Source of the DNA: Mycobacterium sp. 1164966.3
GTDB taxonomy: Bacteria > Actinomycetota > Actinomycetes > Mycobacteriales > Mycobacteriaceae
DNA length: 64,000 nucleotides
Assembly (NCBI RefSeq): GCF_001665395.1
Contig: NZ_LZSG01000044.1
Span: 124,001 to 188,000 of the forward strand
Direction of reading: 5' to 3'
Position numbers and translations under genes: made by a program
Notes under the pieces: generated by a model
What the model saw: the letters and a program-made list of their open reading frames with translations, nothing else
Told to the model about the DNA's origin: nothing
Database searches by the model: none
Shown: positions 16,249 to 24,924 of the stretch, piece by piece
How positions within the stretch are numbered: position 1 is the first letter of the stretch
Layout of the letters: each line of letters begins with the position of its first letter

Positions 16249-17961
16249 ATGAGAGGGTTGGTCCTCATGCAGATCCCGTTCGTCGACGCGCTGCGAAGCC
16301 GCCTGCGGGAACGCGGCCCCGAGCTCGAGCTCATCGAGGAAGCCGAGGACGAGGCGTCCGGCACCAATGCTGCCCTGGAGACGGTCGACCTGCCGGATGC
16401 CGAGCCGGCTCTGTTGCTGCAGCGAATGGAAAACCGGCTCGTCCGGCTGCACCTGTCCACGCCGGACGTGTTGAGCAGCGAGCAGCTGCGCAAGCTGCGC
16501 TACATCCTCAACTTCGTCAGACTCGACGACTTCGAGCCTGGGGCTGCCGGTCCCGGCGGTAGCCGTGGTCGCGGGGACATCGCCGTCGGTGCTGAGGTGG
16601 CGCCCTGGCGGTCCCGGGTCAGCGACGCGCTGTACGGACCGCTGCGCGAGGAGCGGGACCCCGTCACGGCGCTGACAACAGCACGAGACGCGCTCGCCTC
16701 CTTAGCCGCCGACCAGGACGACCAGCGGCAGGTACTCATCGAACGCCACGGAAACGACTTCTCCCCCGCCGAGCTGGACGCCGAGGTCGGCTACAAAAAG
16801 CTCGTCACGGTCCTCGGCGGCGGCGGCGGTGCTGGTTTTGTCTACATCGGCGGCATGCAGCGGCTGCTGGAGGCCTGCCGGGTGCCCGATTACATGATCG
16901 GCTCGTCGTTCGGCTCGATCATGGGCAGCCTGGTGGCGCGGACGCTGCCGGTGCCGATCGAGGAGTACGTCGACTGGGCGAAGTCGGTGTCCTACCGCGC
17001 GATCCTCGGGCCCGAGCGGATGCGCCGCCGCCACGGTCTGGCCGGCCTGTTCGCGCTGCGCTTCGACCAGTTCGCGCGCGCCCTGCTCAGCCGTGAGGAC
17101 GGCGAGCTGATGCGAATGTCGGAGCTGGCGATCCCCTTCGACGTCGTCGTCGCCGGTGTGCGCAAGCAGCCCTATCGGGCGCTGCCGTCGAAGTTTCGGC
17201 GTCCCGAGTTGGCGGCGCTGCAGGGACGTTCGCTTCCCTTCATTCCGATCGGTATCGGGCCGCGGGTGGGTGCCCGCATGTGGCAGGTCTCGGCCTTCAT
17301 CGACGTGCGAGTGGTCAAGCCGATAGTCATCAGCGGCGACGACCCGGCCCGCGACCTGAATGTCATTGACGCGGCGTCGTTTTCGTCGGCCATCCCCGGC
17401 GTGCTGCACCACGAGACCAGCGACCCCGACATGATCCCGATCCTGGACGAGCTGTGCGAGGAAAAAGAGGTCGCGGCTCTCGTGGACGGCGGGGCGGCGA
17501 GCAACGTGCCGGTCGAGCTGGCGTGGAAACGAGTGCGCGACGGCAAGCTCGGCACCCGCAACGCGTGCTATCTGGCCTTCGACTGCTTCCAGCCGCAGTG
17601 GGACTCGCGGCACTTGTGGCTGGCGCCGATCCTGCAGGCGATCCAGTTGCAGATGCTGCGCAACGCGCCCTACGCCGACCATCTGGTGCGGTTCGCGCCG
17701 ACGTTGTCGCCGATCAACCTGGCACCCTCGGTCGCGGCCATCGACCGAGCGTGCACCTGGGGGCGCGACAGCGTCGAGAAGGCGATTCCGGTGACATCGG
17801 CACTGCTGGAGCCGACGTGGTGGGAAGGGGACGCGCCGCCGGTTCCCGGTGAGCCCAAGGCACACGCGAAGTCGGTGGCGTCGTCGATGAGCTCGGTGAT
17901 GGCTGCGATTCACCTGCCGACGGGTCGCTTCGCCCGATGGCGCAACCGTTACCTGACTTGA
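16249..17961 (+). CDS. Patatin-like phospholipase with N-terminal DUF3336-like region
   Basis: A 570-residue patatin-family hydrolase. The oxyanion-hole glycine run is at 190-196, the nucleophile elbow GSSFG at 218-222 (Ser220), and the catalytic Asp of DGG at 413. The first 180 residues are helical and charged, as in patatin proteins with a DUF3336-type extension. The expected role is lipid acyl-ester hydrolysis in the cytosol or at the membrane. An alternative start is the Met seven codons in (16267). It resembles the M. tuberculosis patatin-like protein I remember as Rv3091. The small DUF732 gene follows 36 bp later. Confidence 0.9.
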   Translation: MRGLVLMQIPFVDALRSRLRERGPELELIEEAEDEASGTNAALETVDLPDAEPALLLQRMENRLVRLHLSTPDVLSSEQLRKLRYILNFVRLDDFEPGAAGPGGSRGRGDIAVGAEVAPWRSRVSDALYGPLREERDPVTALTTARDALASLAADQDDQRQVLIERHGNDFSPAELDAEVGYKKLVTVLGGGGGAGFVYIGGMQRLLEACRVPDYMIGSSFGSIMGSLVARTLPVPIEEYVDWAKSVSYRAILGPERMRRRHGLAGLFALRFDQFARALLSREDGELMRMSELAIPFDVVVAGVRKQPYRALPSKFRRPELAALQGRSLPFIPIGIGPRVGARMWQVSAFIDVRVVKPIVISGDDPARDLNVIDAASFSSAIPGVLHHETSDPDMIPILDELCEEKEVAALVDGGAASNVPVELAWKRVRDGKLGTRNACYLAFDCFQPQWDSRHLWLAPILQAIQLQMLRNAPYADHLVRFAPTLSPINLAPSVAAIDRACTWGRDSVEKAIPVTSALLEPTWWEGDAPPVPGEPKAHAKSVASSMSSVMAAIHLPTGRFARWRNRYLT

Positions 17962-17997
17962 CGCAGATACGGCGGGTTCGGGGTTTGGGTGGCTACC

Positions 17998-18666
17998 ATG
18001 GCCCTCATGGCCAAGCGCCCCCGGCGGCCGTCCGACCCCACCGTCGCCGCCCCACTAGACGGCGGCCAGACCGTTGCCGCACCACTCGGCGGCGGTCAAA
18101 CCACCGCAATGCCGAATACACGCCCCACCGACAAGGTTGAGCTGGCGTGGTCGAGCGGCGATGACTTCGGCAAGGACGACTTGGGTGACGACTTCCACGA
18201 GGAAGAGCCCCGGGAAGCGGCCACCGGCCAGTCGTGGTCCGCGACTCTGCGTATCGCGGGTCTGCTGGTCGCCGCCGGGCTGGTGTTGGCCGGGGCAATT
18301 GTGTTGGGGCGTTGGCTGTTAACCCCGGGGAGCTCTCCTACCAAAGCCGCGCCCTCGCCGGCTCCGACCACACTTACGTCCGCCGAACCGGCGAACTCGG
18401 CGACGGCCGGGCCGACCCCGACGTCAATCACGTCAACCCCGGATCAGGACAAGAGATACATCCAGTCCCTCAACAACAAGGGCATCACTTTCAGCAATCC
18501 CGAGACCGCTATCGCCAACGGCAAGATGGTCTGCAACGACCTCAGCCGCGGCGTGACCAGGCAGGCCGAAACCGACGCGTTCCGGCAGGGCAATCCCGAC
18601 CTCGCCAGCAAGGCCGACGACTACATCGACGTCTCGATTCAGGCGTACTGCCCGCAGCGCCGCTGA
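17998..18666 (+). CDS. Membrane-anchored DUF732 protein
   Basis: About 222 residues: an acidic, proline-containing cytosolic N-terminus and one transmembrane helix near 88-105 (IAGLLVAAGLVLAGAIVLG). A Ser/Thr/Pro/Ala-rich extracytoplasmic linker follows, then a C-terminal DUF732 domain with its two cysteines (KMVCNDL, AYCPQ) that probably form a disulfide. The N-terminus holds a short near-repeat (VAAPLDGGQT / VAAPLGGGQT). ATG 17998 is preferred, but ATG 18007 is also possible. The function is unknown; the family is abundant in mycobacteria. Confidence 0.82.
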   Translation: MALMAKRPRRPSDPTVAAPLDGGQTVAAPLGGGQTTAMPNTRPTDKVELAWSSGDDFGKDDLGDDFHEEEPREAATGQSWSATLRIAGLLVAAGLVLAGAIVLGRWLLTPGSSPTKAAPSPAPTTLTSAEPANSATAGPTPTSITSTPDQDKRYIQSLNNKGITFSNPETAIANGKMVCNDLSRGVTRQAETDAFRQGNPDLASKADDYIDVSIQAYCPQRR

Positions 18667-18765
18667 AACCAGTTGTTGACAACTTCGCCGGTTGGCAGCA
18701 ATAGTGATTCAGCATTAAGTGAAAACGCTGTTTTCAGATAACGCGTACCCCGAGGAGCGGTGAGC

Positions 18766-19986
18766 GTGGCGGATAGGCCGATGGCGTGGTTACCGTTCTC
18801 GATCGCGGAGGCGTCGTTGTCCGCCGGGCCGGAGGGTGACCTATTTCTGGCGCAGGCCTGGTCGCACCTGACGCGGCGGCTCGAAGAAGCGGCACAGGTC
18901 GTCGAATCCGATCCGGTGAATCGGAGCCGGTTCGACTTCGCCTCGGGTATGCGGCATCTGCTGGTGCTGCTTGCCGCCGGCATCGACGAGGCAGTGCGTT
19001 TCGACCCGGATCCGATCCTGGCCGTCCGGCGCACCAGCACCGACGACATCATCACCTGGGGTATGGAGTGTCCGGACTGCATCTACACCCGCGCCACCCT
19101 GCGCGACGGTGAAAGCTATCGGCTCTTCGGCAACCGCGGCTCCGCTCGCTATGTTGGGCTGCAGACCATGAACGGAATCGTCTCGACCGCAAACGAATTG
19201 GTCGACGAACTCGTGGTGGACGCCAACGGTGACTTCGAGGTCGTGCTGTCCGCCGAGGAGCGGGACGGAAACTGGATGCGCATCGAGGGAGCTCATCCCA
19301 CCCTGACCGTGCGCCACTTCTTCTACGACTGGGACACCGAGGTGCCGTCGTCGCTGCACATCGAAAGACTCGGCCGCTCAGTCGAAGCCGCGAGTCCGTC
19401 GGTCGATCCGGACGTTGCGCTGTCCCGGCAACTGGTCGCGCTCGGCGACTTCGTGCACGACAACCTGCAGTTCTTTCTGCAATTCGGCGCCGCGGCACCG
19501 GTCAACGGGTTCCTGCCGCCGATCGACCGCACCGCAATCGGCGCGGCCGCGGAGAACAGGCCCGTGATCGGCCGCTGGGAGCTTGGACCTGATGAGGCGC
19601 TGATCCTCGAAGTCGAACCACCCGAGGGCGTGTACTGGAGTTACTCGCTCGGTAACCCGTGGTGGGAAACCATTAACTACGGTCGCCACCAGTCCAGCCT
19701 GAACGGGCATCAAGCCGTGGTGGACTCCGACGGACTGGTCCGAGTGGTGCTGTGCGGACGCGATCCCGGGGTCGCGAACTGGCTTGACACCGCCGGCTTC
19801 AGCAACGGACCGGTGATCCTGCGGTGCGTGCGCACCGCAACGGCGCCGACACCGAGCACCCGGCTGGTGTCGTTCGATGACATCGCGTCGGCGTTGCCCG
19901 CGCAGACCAGGAAGATCACCCCCGACGAGCGGGCGTCCGTGCTGGCGCAGCGCCGCCGCGCGGTAGCCGAAAGGTTCGCACGATGA
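18766..19986 (+). CDS. DUF1214 domain protein
   Basis: A 406-residue protein whose C-terminal third matches the DUF1214 type: WELGPDEALILEVEPPEGVYWSYSLGNPWWE near residue 275 and a following VVLCGRDPGVANWLDTAG. The N-terminal part is helical (LTRRLEEAAQVVES). No signal peptide is seen. The function is unknown; it has been found near steroid, lipid and sulfotransferase genes. The GTG at 18766 is favoured because GAGGAG lies eight bases before it; the GTG at 18760 is too close to that site. Its stop overlaps the sulfotransferase start, so the two products are co-translated. Confidence 0.87.
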   Translation: MADRPMAWLPFSIAEASLSAGPEGDLFLAQAWSHLTRRLEEAAQVVESDPVNRSRFDFASGMRHLLVLLAAGIDEAVRFDPDPILAVRRTSTDDIITWGMECPDCIYTRATLRDGESYRLFGNRGSARYVGLQTMNGIVSTANELVDELVVDANGDFEVVLSAEERDGNWMRIEGAHPTLTVRHFFYDWDTEVPSSLHIERLGRSVEAASPSVDPDVALSRQLVALGDFVHDNLQFFLQFGAAAPVNGFLPPIDRTAIGAAAENRPVIGRWELGPDEALILEVEPPEGVYWSYSLGNPWWETINYGRHQSSLNGHQAVVDSDGLVRVVLCGRDPGVANWLDTAGFSNGPVILRCVRTATAPTPSTRLVSFDDIASALPAQTRKITPDERASVLAQRRRAVAERFAR

Positions 19987-21128
19987 CGTTCTCGGCCGAC
20001 CGGCTGGAGGACGGGGCCCGCGCCGCGACCGGCCTCGACGACTTCGGCTCGCCCTATTACCGGGAAGGCTTGGAGCGCACCGTCGAAGCCTTGAACACCG
20101 AAGCCGGCCTGTCAGAGATGGGCAAGGTCATCCAGCACGCCACCATCAGCAACGCCCTGATTCAGCGCCTCAAAATCGAGGACACCTACGCGCGGCATCC
20201 CGAGATCGACGACGAGGTTGTCGGTGGCCCGGTCTTCGTGATCGGGTTACCCCGCACCGGCACAACGGCTTTGAGTCAACTGGTGGCGGCCGACCCCCAG
20301 TTCCGCTCATTGCGGATGTGGGAATCGCAAGCTCCGACTCCGCCACCCGAGGCTGCCACCCAGCACACCGATCCCCGCATCGCGCAGGCCGAGGCAGGCC
20401 TGAAGATGCTACACAAGATGTTCCCGTTGATGAAGACGCTCTACAACTCCGAGGCAACGGCCCCGACCGAATGTCAGGACTTGATGGGTATGAGTTTTCG
20501 TACCTTCCATTTCGACGGAGTCGTACGCGTTCCGGGATATGTTGCGTGGCTGATGAATTGCGATATGCGCGAGACCTACACGTTCCACCGTCGGGTGCTC
20601 AAACTCCTGCAATGGCACTGTCGACCGGTTCTTTGGCATCTCAAGACGCCGGTGCACATGTTCGCCCTCGATGCCCTCGTCGAGGCGTACCCGAACGCGA
20701 AATTCATGTGGAGCCACCGCGATCCGGCCAAAGTCCTGGGCTCGGTATGCAGTCTCATCCGGCACGTCCGTAGCTGGAGTAGCGACCGGGACGACCCGGA
20801 AGAACTCGGCGCCGAGCAACTGGACAGCTGGGCCGAGGGCGTGCGGAGAGCGATGGACTTCCGCGAGCGCGCCGGCGACGACCGGTTCGCCGACGTGGCC
20901 TTCGCAGACCTGCAGAGCGACCCAGTGAAAACCCTGGCGGCGGCGTACGAATCCCTGGGCCTGGACTTCACCGACGCGACGGTTCATTCGGTCGAGCAGT
21001 GGGCTCGCGAGCACCGGCCCGGCTCCCGTGGATCCCACGACTACGACCTGGCCGACTACGGCCTGACTCCGGACGGTGTTCGGGAACGGTTTGCACAGTA
21101 CCTGCGCACCTACGACGCGAGCGCATGA
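19983..21128 (+). CDS. PAPS-dependent sulfotransferase family protein
   Basis: A 381-residue sulfotransferase-family enzyme expected to move sulfate from PAPS to an alcohol or lipid acceptor. The 5'-phosphosulfate loop is IGLPRTGTTAL near residue 90, and the 3'-phosphate-binding segment is WSHRDPAKVLGSVCSL near 240. HLKTPVHMFALDAL is also characteristic of the mycobacterial Stf-like group. No signal peptide is present. The ATG overlaps the DUF1214 stop, and its own TGA overlaps the next tetR ATG. Confidence 0.9.
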   Translation: MTFSADRLEDGARAATGLDDFGSPYYREGLERTVEALNTEAGLSEMGKVIQHATISNALIQRLKIEDTYARHPEIDDEVVGGPVFVIGLPRTGTTALSQLVAADPQFRSLRMWESQAPTPPPEAATQHTDPRIAQAEAGLKMLHKMFPLMKTLYNSEATAPTECQDLMGMSFRTFHFDGVVRVPGYVAWLMNCDMRETYTFHRRVLKLLQWHCRPVLWHLKTPVHMFALDALVEAYPNAKFMWSHRDPAKVLGSVCSLIRHVRSWSSDRDDPEELGAEQLDSWAEGVRRAMDFRERAGDDRFADVAFADLQSDPVKTLAAAYESLGLDFTDATVHSVEQWAREHRPGSRGSHDYDLADYGLTPDGVRERFAQYLRTYDASA

Positions 21129-21775
21129 CACGGCCGGCGACGCGGCGGCGGAACAAGCTTCCTCCCGACCCCGACGTGCGAAACGCCATTCTGAACGCCG
21201 CGGCGAAAGCCGTTCGCGAGCAAGGGGTTCGAGGCCTGAGCATCTCGACGATTCTGGAACGTGCGCAGCTGAGCACCCGCGCCTTCTACCGCCATTTCGA
21301 ATCGAAGGACGAGTTGGTCGCGGCGATCTTTCTGGAGATGGCACGCGTTGAGATGCTCAGGCTGAGAAGGAAAATGGCGGGCGCGTCGACTCCCGTGGAG
21401 GCGGTGGCGGCTTGGATCGACGGACGACTCGACCTGGCGTTCGACGAGAGCGTCAAATCCGATCTGCGTCGCCTGTCGCTGGAGGCGCAGTCGCAGATGT
21501 TCGCCGCTCCCGAGCTGATCCAGCCCGCTTACGCCTCGATGCTCGAGCCGCTGATGGAACAGTTACAGCGCGGACTCGAGCTGGGCGTGTTTCACGAGAT
21601 CGACCCCGTCAGCGCGGCGCAGTCCATTCAGGGTGTGGTGTGGGCGAGCACTGAGCGGCATTGGGCCACAGGCGATTGCGAGCGCACCGATGTCCGCCGG
21701 CATCTGCTCACTTTCTGCCTGCGCGGACTGGGCACAGCGCCCGAAACAATCGCACTTTTGTCCGCACCGCACTGA
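21125..21775 (+). CDS. TetR-family regulator within the sulfotransferase operon
   Basis: A 216-residue TetR-type regulator. The helix-turn-helix reads VRNAILNAAAKAVREQGVRGLSISTIL followed by LSTRAFYRHFESKDELVAAIF, ending near residue 65. The ligand domain is helical. The ATG overlaps the sulfotransferase TGA, so the regulator is made together with the enzymes, probably as feedback on the same promoter. I see no obvious palindrome in the 93 bp before the DUF1214 gene. Confidence 0.9.
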   Translation: MTRPATRRRNKLPPDPDVRNAILNAAAKAVREQGVRGLSISTILERAQLSTRAFYRHFESKDELVAAIFLEMARVEMLRLRRKMAGASTPVEAVAAWIDGRLDLAFDESVKSDLRRLSLEAQSQMFAAPELIQPAYASMLEPLMEQLQRGLELGVFHEIDPVSAAQSIQGVVWASTERHWATGDCERTDVRRHLLTFCLRGLGTAPETIALLSAPH

Positions 21776-21790
21776 TCACGAGGAGTTGCG

Positions 21791-22594
21791 ATGGATCTGG
21801 GATTTGCGGGATCACGAGCCGTTGTCACCGGCGGCAGCAAGGGCATGGGGCTGGCCATCGCGGAAACCTTGGCGGCCGAGGGAGCCAGCGTGGCGGTGAT
21901 GGCCCGAAACCGGGAAGGACTCGACGCCGCAGTGGAAAGGCTTCAGGGCGCCGGCGCTCCCGACGCGGTGGGAATCAGCGTCGACATGGCCGATGCCGCC
22001 TCGATCACCGCCGGCTTCGCCGCTGTGGCCGAGCGCTGGGGTCAACTCAACAGCCTGGTGCACACCATTGGACCAGGCGACGGGTATTTCGAGCAGTTGG
22101 ACGACGAGGGGTGGGACGCCGCGTTCACCCTTGGCACCATGTCGGGGGTGCGCTCGATTCGCGCGGCGTTGCCCTTGCTGCGTGCCGCTGACTGGGCTCG
22201 CATCGTGACGCTGTCGGCGCACTCGATTCAGCGCCAGAACCCGCGGATCGTCGCCTACACGGCATCGAAAGCGGCGCTCTCCAGCATCACCAAGAACTTG
22301 TCGAAAAGCCTTGCCGGGGAAGGCATCTTGGTAAATTGCGTGTGTCCCGGCACCATCGTCACGGCCAGCTTCACTGAACAGCTCAAAGACGTCCTCGCCG
22401 CCGACGGCCTCGATGCCACCGATCCGACCGACGTCATGACCTGGATCGACAAGTACTTCGATCAGCCATGCGACCTCGGCCGCGCCGGGCTTCCCGAAGA
22501 GATCGCGTCGATCACCGCCTACTTGGTGTCCCGACGCAACGGCTATGTCACCGGTGCCTCGGTGAACGTCGACGGCGGCTCGGACTTCATCTGA
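21791..22594 (+). CDS. Short-chain dehydrogenase/reductase (FabG-like)
   Basis: A classical 267-residue SDR. TGGSKGMG is near residue 13; HTIGPGD stands where most SDRs have NNAG; Ser lies in VTLSAHS, the catalytic pair in YTASK near 158, and VNCVCPGTI near 185. The C-terminus is VDGGSDFI. The loss of NNAG is mild, but substrate handling may differ from FabG. GAGGAG stands before the ATG, 15 bp after the TetR stop, so it is probably the last gene of the DUF1214-sulfotransferase-TetR unit. Confidence 0.92.
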   Translation: MDLGFAGSRAVVTGGSKGMGLAIAETLAAEGASVAVMARNREGLDAAVERLQGAGAPDAVGISVDMADAASITAGFAAVAERWGQLNSLVHTIGPGDGYFEQLDDEGWDAAFTLGTMSGVRSIRAALPLLRAADWARIVTLSAHSIQRQNPRIVAYTASKAALSSITKNLSKSLAGEGILVNCVCPGTIVTASFTEQLKDVLAADGLDATDPTDVMTWIDKYFDQPCDLGRAGLPEEIASITAYLVSRRNGYVTGASVNVDGGSDFI

Positions 22595-23053
22595 GGTCCG
22601 TCACAGGCGCCACTTGCGTACCGGGAAAGCGAGCCATGTTGCGGTCTGTGATGCGATATCGCCGGCGGTATCAGTGCGACCAGCGCGCCTTCGAGCGCCG
22701 GCAAAATCGGTGCGGATGCTCATACCCCGACGGATCAGCTGCGGGTGTGTACTGACGGCTTTGGGTGTGCACTGACGGCGTTCGGTGTGAGCGAAGGGCG
22801 CGAAATCTGCGCGGATTTGCGCCCTGGCTGCACAGGCAAAGCCGACGATTCACACCCAAAGTCAAGGATTCACAGCAAAACGCCCGCGGTGGCACAGGCT
22901 GACCTCGAACCACCGCCGCCGGGAACTCCGGGCACTTTGTGCGGGCCACCTCAGTAGATGCGGCCGGCCTCCTATCCGGCCTAGCCGGCAAACGGAAAGT
23001 GTGGCTGGCTTGGGTCGTTGCGTCGCTCCGGACGGAAAAGTACCGTCGGCGCC
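22595..23053. other. 459-bp intergenic region between SDR and cmaA2
   Basis: It holds an 18-bp near-palindrome at 22655-22672 (16 of 18 positions symmetric, core CGCCGGCG) and the larger inverted-repeat element at 22744-22895. I see no coding frame with a convincing start or family match. The cmaA2 promoter should lie in the last 150 bp, but I cannot place it. Confidence 0.6.
22744..22895. repeat. Unclassified inverted-repeat element, copy 1
   Basis: The left side has tandem units of about 22 bases of the form gtgtgNactgacggctttggg. The right side carries the same units in reverse complement (caaagccgacgattcacacc). They flank a central hairpin at 22796-22824 (GGGCGC paired with GCGCCC, extended by GAAATC/GATTT with one bulge). 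A related element is at 30198-30331. Transcribed, it would form a long imperfect stem. Confidence 0.6.
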
Positions 23054-23959
23054 ATGACGTCACACGGGGCAGAAGCAGGCCCTCAGCTATCACCGCCGAT
23101 CGAAGCGGTGCAGTCGCACTACGACCGATCGAACGAATTCTTCAAGCTCTGGCTCGACCCGTCGATGACCTACAGCTGCGCCTACTTCGAGCGTCCGGAC
23201 ATGACGCTGGAAGAAGCTCAACGCGCCAAACGCGACCTGGCGCTGGGCAAGCTGGGCCTCAAGCCGGGTATGACGCTGCTCGACATCGGCTGCGGCTGGG
23301 GCTCGACCATGCGCCACGCGATCGAGAAGTACGACGTCAACGTCATCGGCCTGACCCTCAGCGAAAACCAGGTGGCCCATAACAAGCAGAAGTTCGCCGA
23401 GATGGACAGCCCGCGGCGCAAGGAAGTGCGGCTACAGGGTTGGGAACAGTTCGACGAGCCGGTGGACCGCATCGTGTCGATCGGGGCATTCGAGCACTTC
23501 GCCGACGGCGCGGGCGATGCCGGAATCGAGCGCTACGCAAGCTTTTTCAAGATGTGCTACAACGTCATGCCGGACGACGGACGGATGCTGCTGCACACGA
23601 TCATCGTGCCCGATGCCAACGAGGCCAAGGAGTTGGGGCTGACGGCGCCGATGAGCCTGCTGCGCTTCATCAAGTTCATTCTGACCGAGATTTTCCCCGG
23701 CGGTCGGCTGCCCCAGATCCCGCAGGTTGACCACTACTCATCGCAGGCCGGTTTCAGGGTGGAGCGTCACCACCGGATCGGGTCGAACTACGTTTCCACG
23801 TTGAACGCCTGGGCGGCGGCGCTGGAAGCACACAAAGAGGAAGCCATCGCGTTGCAGGGCCAGGAGGTCTACGACATCTACCTGCACTACCTGAGGGGAT
23901 GCTCGGACCTGTTCCGCGACCACTACACCGACGTTTGCCAGTTCACCCTGGTCAAATAG
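23054..23959 (+). CDS. cmaA2: Mycolic acid cyclopropane synthase
   Basis: A 301-residue SAM-dependent methyltransferase that adds a cyclopropane methylene to mycolic-acid double bonds. The whole protein follows CmaA2: MTSHG start, VQSHYDRSNEFFKLWLDPSMTYSC, the SAM loop LLDIGCGWGS at 75-84, GLTLSENQ, GAFEHFADGAGDAG, FILTEIFPGGRLPQI and the C-terminus DVCQFTLVK. The insert DGAGDAG and the N-terminus favour CmaA2 over CmaA1, MmaA or PcaA, but paralogues are close. It stands as a single gene. Confidence 0.93.
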   Translation: MTSHGAEAGPQLSPPIEAVQSHYDRSNEFFKLWLDPSMTYSCAYFERPDMTLEEAQRAKRDLALGKLGLKPGMTLLDIGCGWGSTMRHAIEKYDVNVIGLTLSENQVAHNKQKFAEMDSPRRKEVRLQGWEQFDEPVDRIVSIGAFEHFADGAGDAGIERYASFFKMCYNVMPDDGRMLLHTIIVPDANEAKELGLTAPMSLLRFIKFILTEIFPGGRLPQIPQVDHYSSQAGFRVERHHRIGSNYVSTLNAWAAALEAHKEEAIALQGQEVYDIYLHYLRGCSDLFRDHYTDVCQFTLVK

Positions 23960-23965
23960 CCACTG

Positions 23966-24877
23966 CTACGGCGACGAGCTGGAGCGAACTCGCCGCCGCA
24001 GCAACGACAGCAGGCGTACGACGACGAACGCCACGGCTCCGACGACCAGCCCGACGACCCCGGACACCCCCGTCTCGACCAGCCAGGACAGCACACCACC
24101 GACCACTGCGACCGCATGCTGAACATGTTTCTCAAGGTGATGCAGCAGGTCGTACGGGGTGTGCCAGCCCAGGCGGTTGGCGCCCGTCAGCAGTATGTGG
24201 CCGCCGACCCACAGCATTGCCAGCGTTCCGACCACCGAAAGCGTTGCGAGAACCCTGGGCATCGCTGCCACTAGGGCCGCACCGACCTTCTGTCCGATGC
24301 GCGAGGTGGTCTGCGTCAGGCTCAGGCCGACGTCGTCCATCTTGACGACGACGGCGACGACGCCGTACACCGCCGCGGTGAGGACCAGGGCGACCACGAC
24401 AAGGATGACGAGCCGCGGCACGAACGGCTGATCCGCCACCTCGTTCAGAGCGATGACCATGATCTCGGCGGACAGGATCAAGTCCGTCCGGATCGCCCCG
24501 GCCACCATGCCGTCTTCGTCGGCCGGCGCCGTCTCGCCGTTATGTCCGCGGATGCTGCCCCACACTTTTTCCGCGGCCTCATAACACAGATACGTGGCGC
24601 CGAGCATCAGGATCGGACTCAGCAGCATTGGCGCCAACTGACTGAGCAGCATGGCGACAGGCAGGATCACTACGAGCTTGTTGCGCAGGGACCCCTTCGC
24701 GATGCGCTTGATGATGGGCAATTCGCGTTCGGCCGCGATGCCGTGGATGTATTGCGGCGTCACCGCCGTGTCGTCGATGACGACTCCCGCGGTCTTGGCT
24801 GTAGCGCGACCGCTGGCGGCGGCCAGCCGCACGAGAAGCGCAACATCGTCCAGCAGTCCGAACAGCCCTGCACTCAT
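23966..24877 (-). CDS. DUF808 (YedI-like) inner-membrane protein
   Basis: A 303-residue polytopic membrane protein. The family start is SAGLFGLLDDVALL, then TAGVVIDDTAVTPQYIHG near residue 35 and REL PIIKRIAKGSLRNKLV-type charged loop before about six hydrophobic helices. It ends in a basic RRRVRSSSSP tail. The function is not established in any organism that I know of. It converges on cmaA2 with a 6-bp gap. Confidence 0.9.
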   Translation of the reverse strand: MSAGLFGLLDDVALLVRLAAASGRATAKTAGVVIDDTAVTPQYIHGIAAERELPIIKRIAKGSLRNKLVVILPVAMLLSQLAPMLLSPILMLGATYLCYEAAEKVWGSIRGHNGETAPADEDGMVAGAIRTDLILSAEIMVIALNEVADQPFVPRLVILVVVALVLTAAVYGVVAVVVKMDDVGLSLTQTTSRIGQKVGAALVAAMPRVLATLSVVGTLAMLWVGGHILLTGANRLGWHTPYDLLHHLEKHVQHAVAVVGGVLSWLVETGVSGVVGLVVGAVAFVVVRLLSLLRRRVRSSSSP

Positions 24878-24924
24878 CGCGTCCCCACCATCGCGTTGCA
24901 GGCTACCCGCTGCGGGTACGCCTT

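Noticed and set aside
15162..16562. 466-codon plus-strand frame across the monooxygenase-patatin junction
   Set aside because: It overlaps three better supported genes in other frames and has no domain.
16702..17913. 403-codon minus-strand frame inside the patatin gene
   Set aside because: The composition is a shadow of the patatin coding frame, whose active-site motifs are intact.
22655..22672. 18-bp near-palindrome GATATCGCCGGCGGTATC after the SDR gene
   Set aside because: Kept only as a note. It is too short and loop-free for a terminator, and no regulator or start codon is near.
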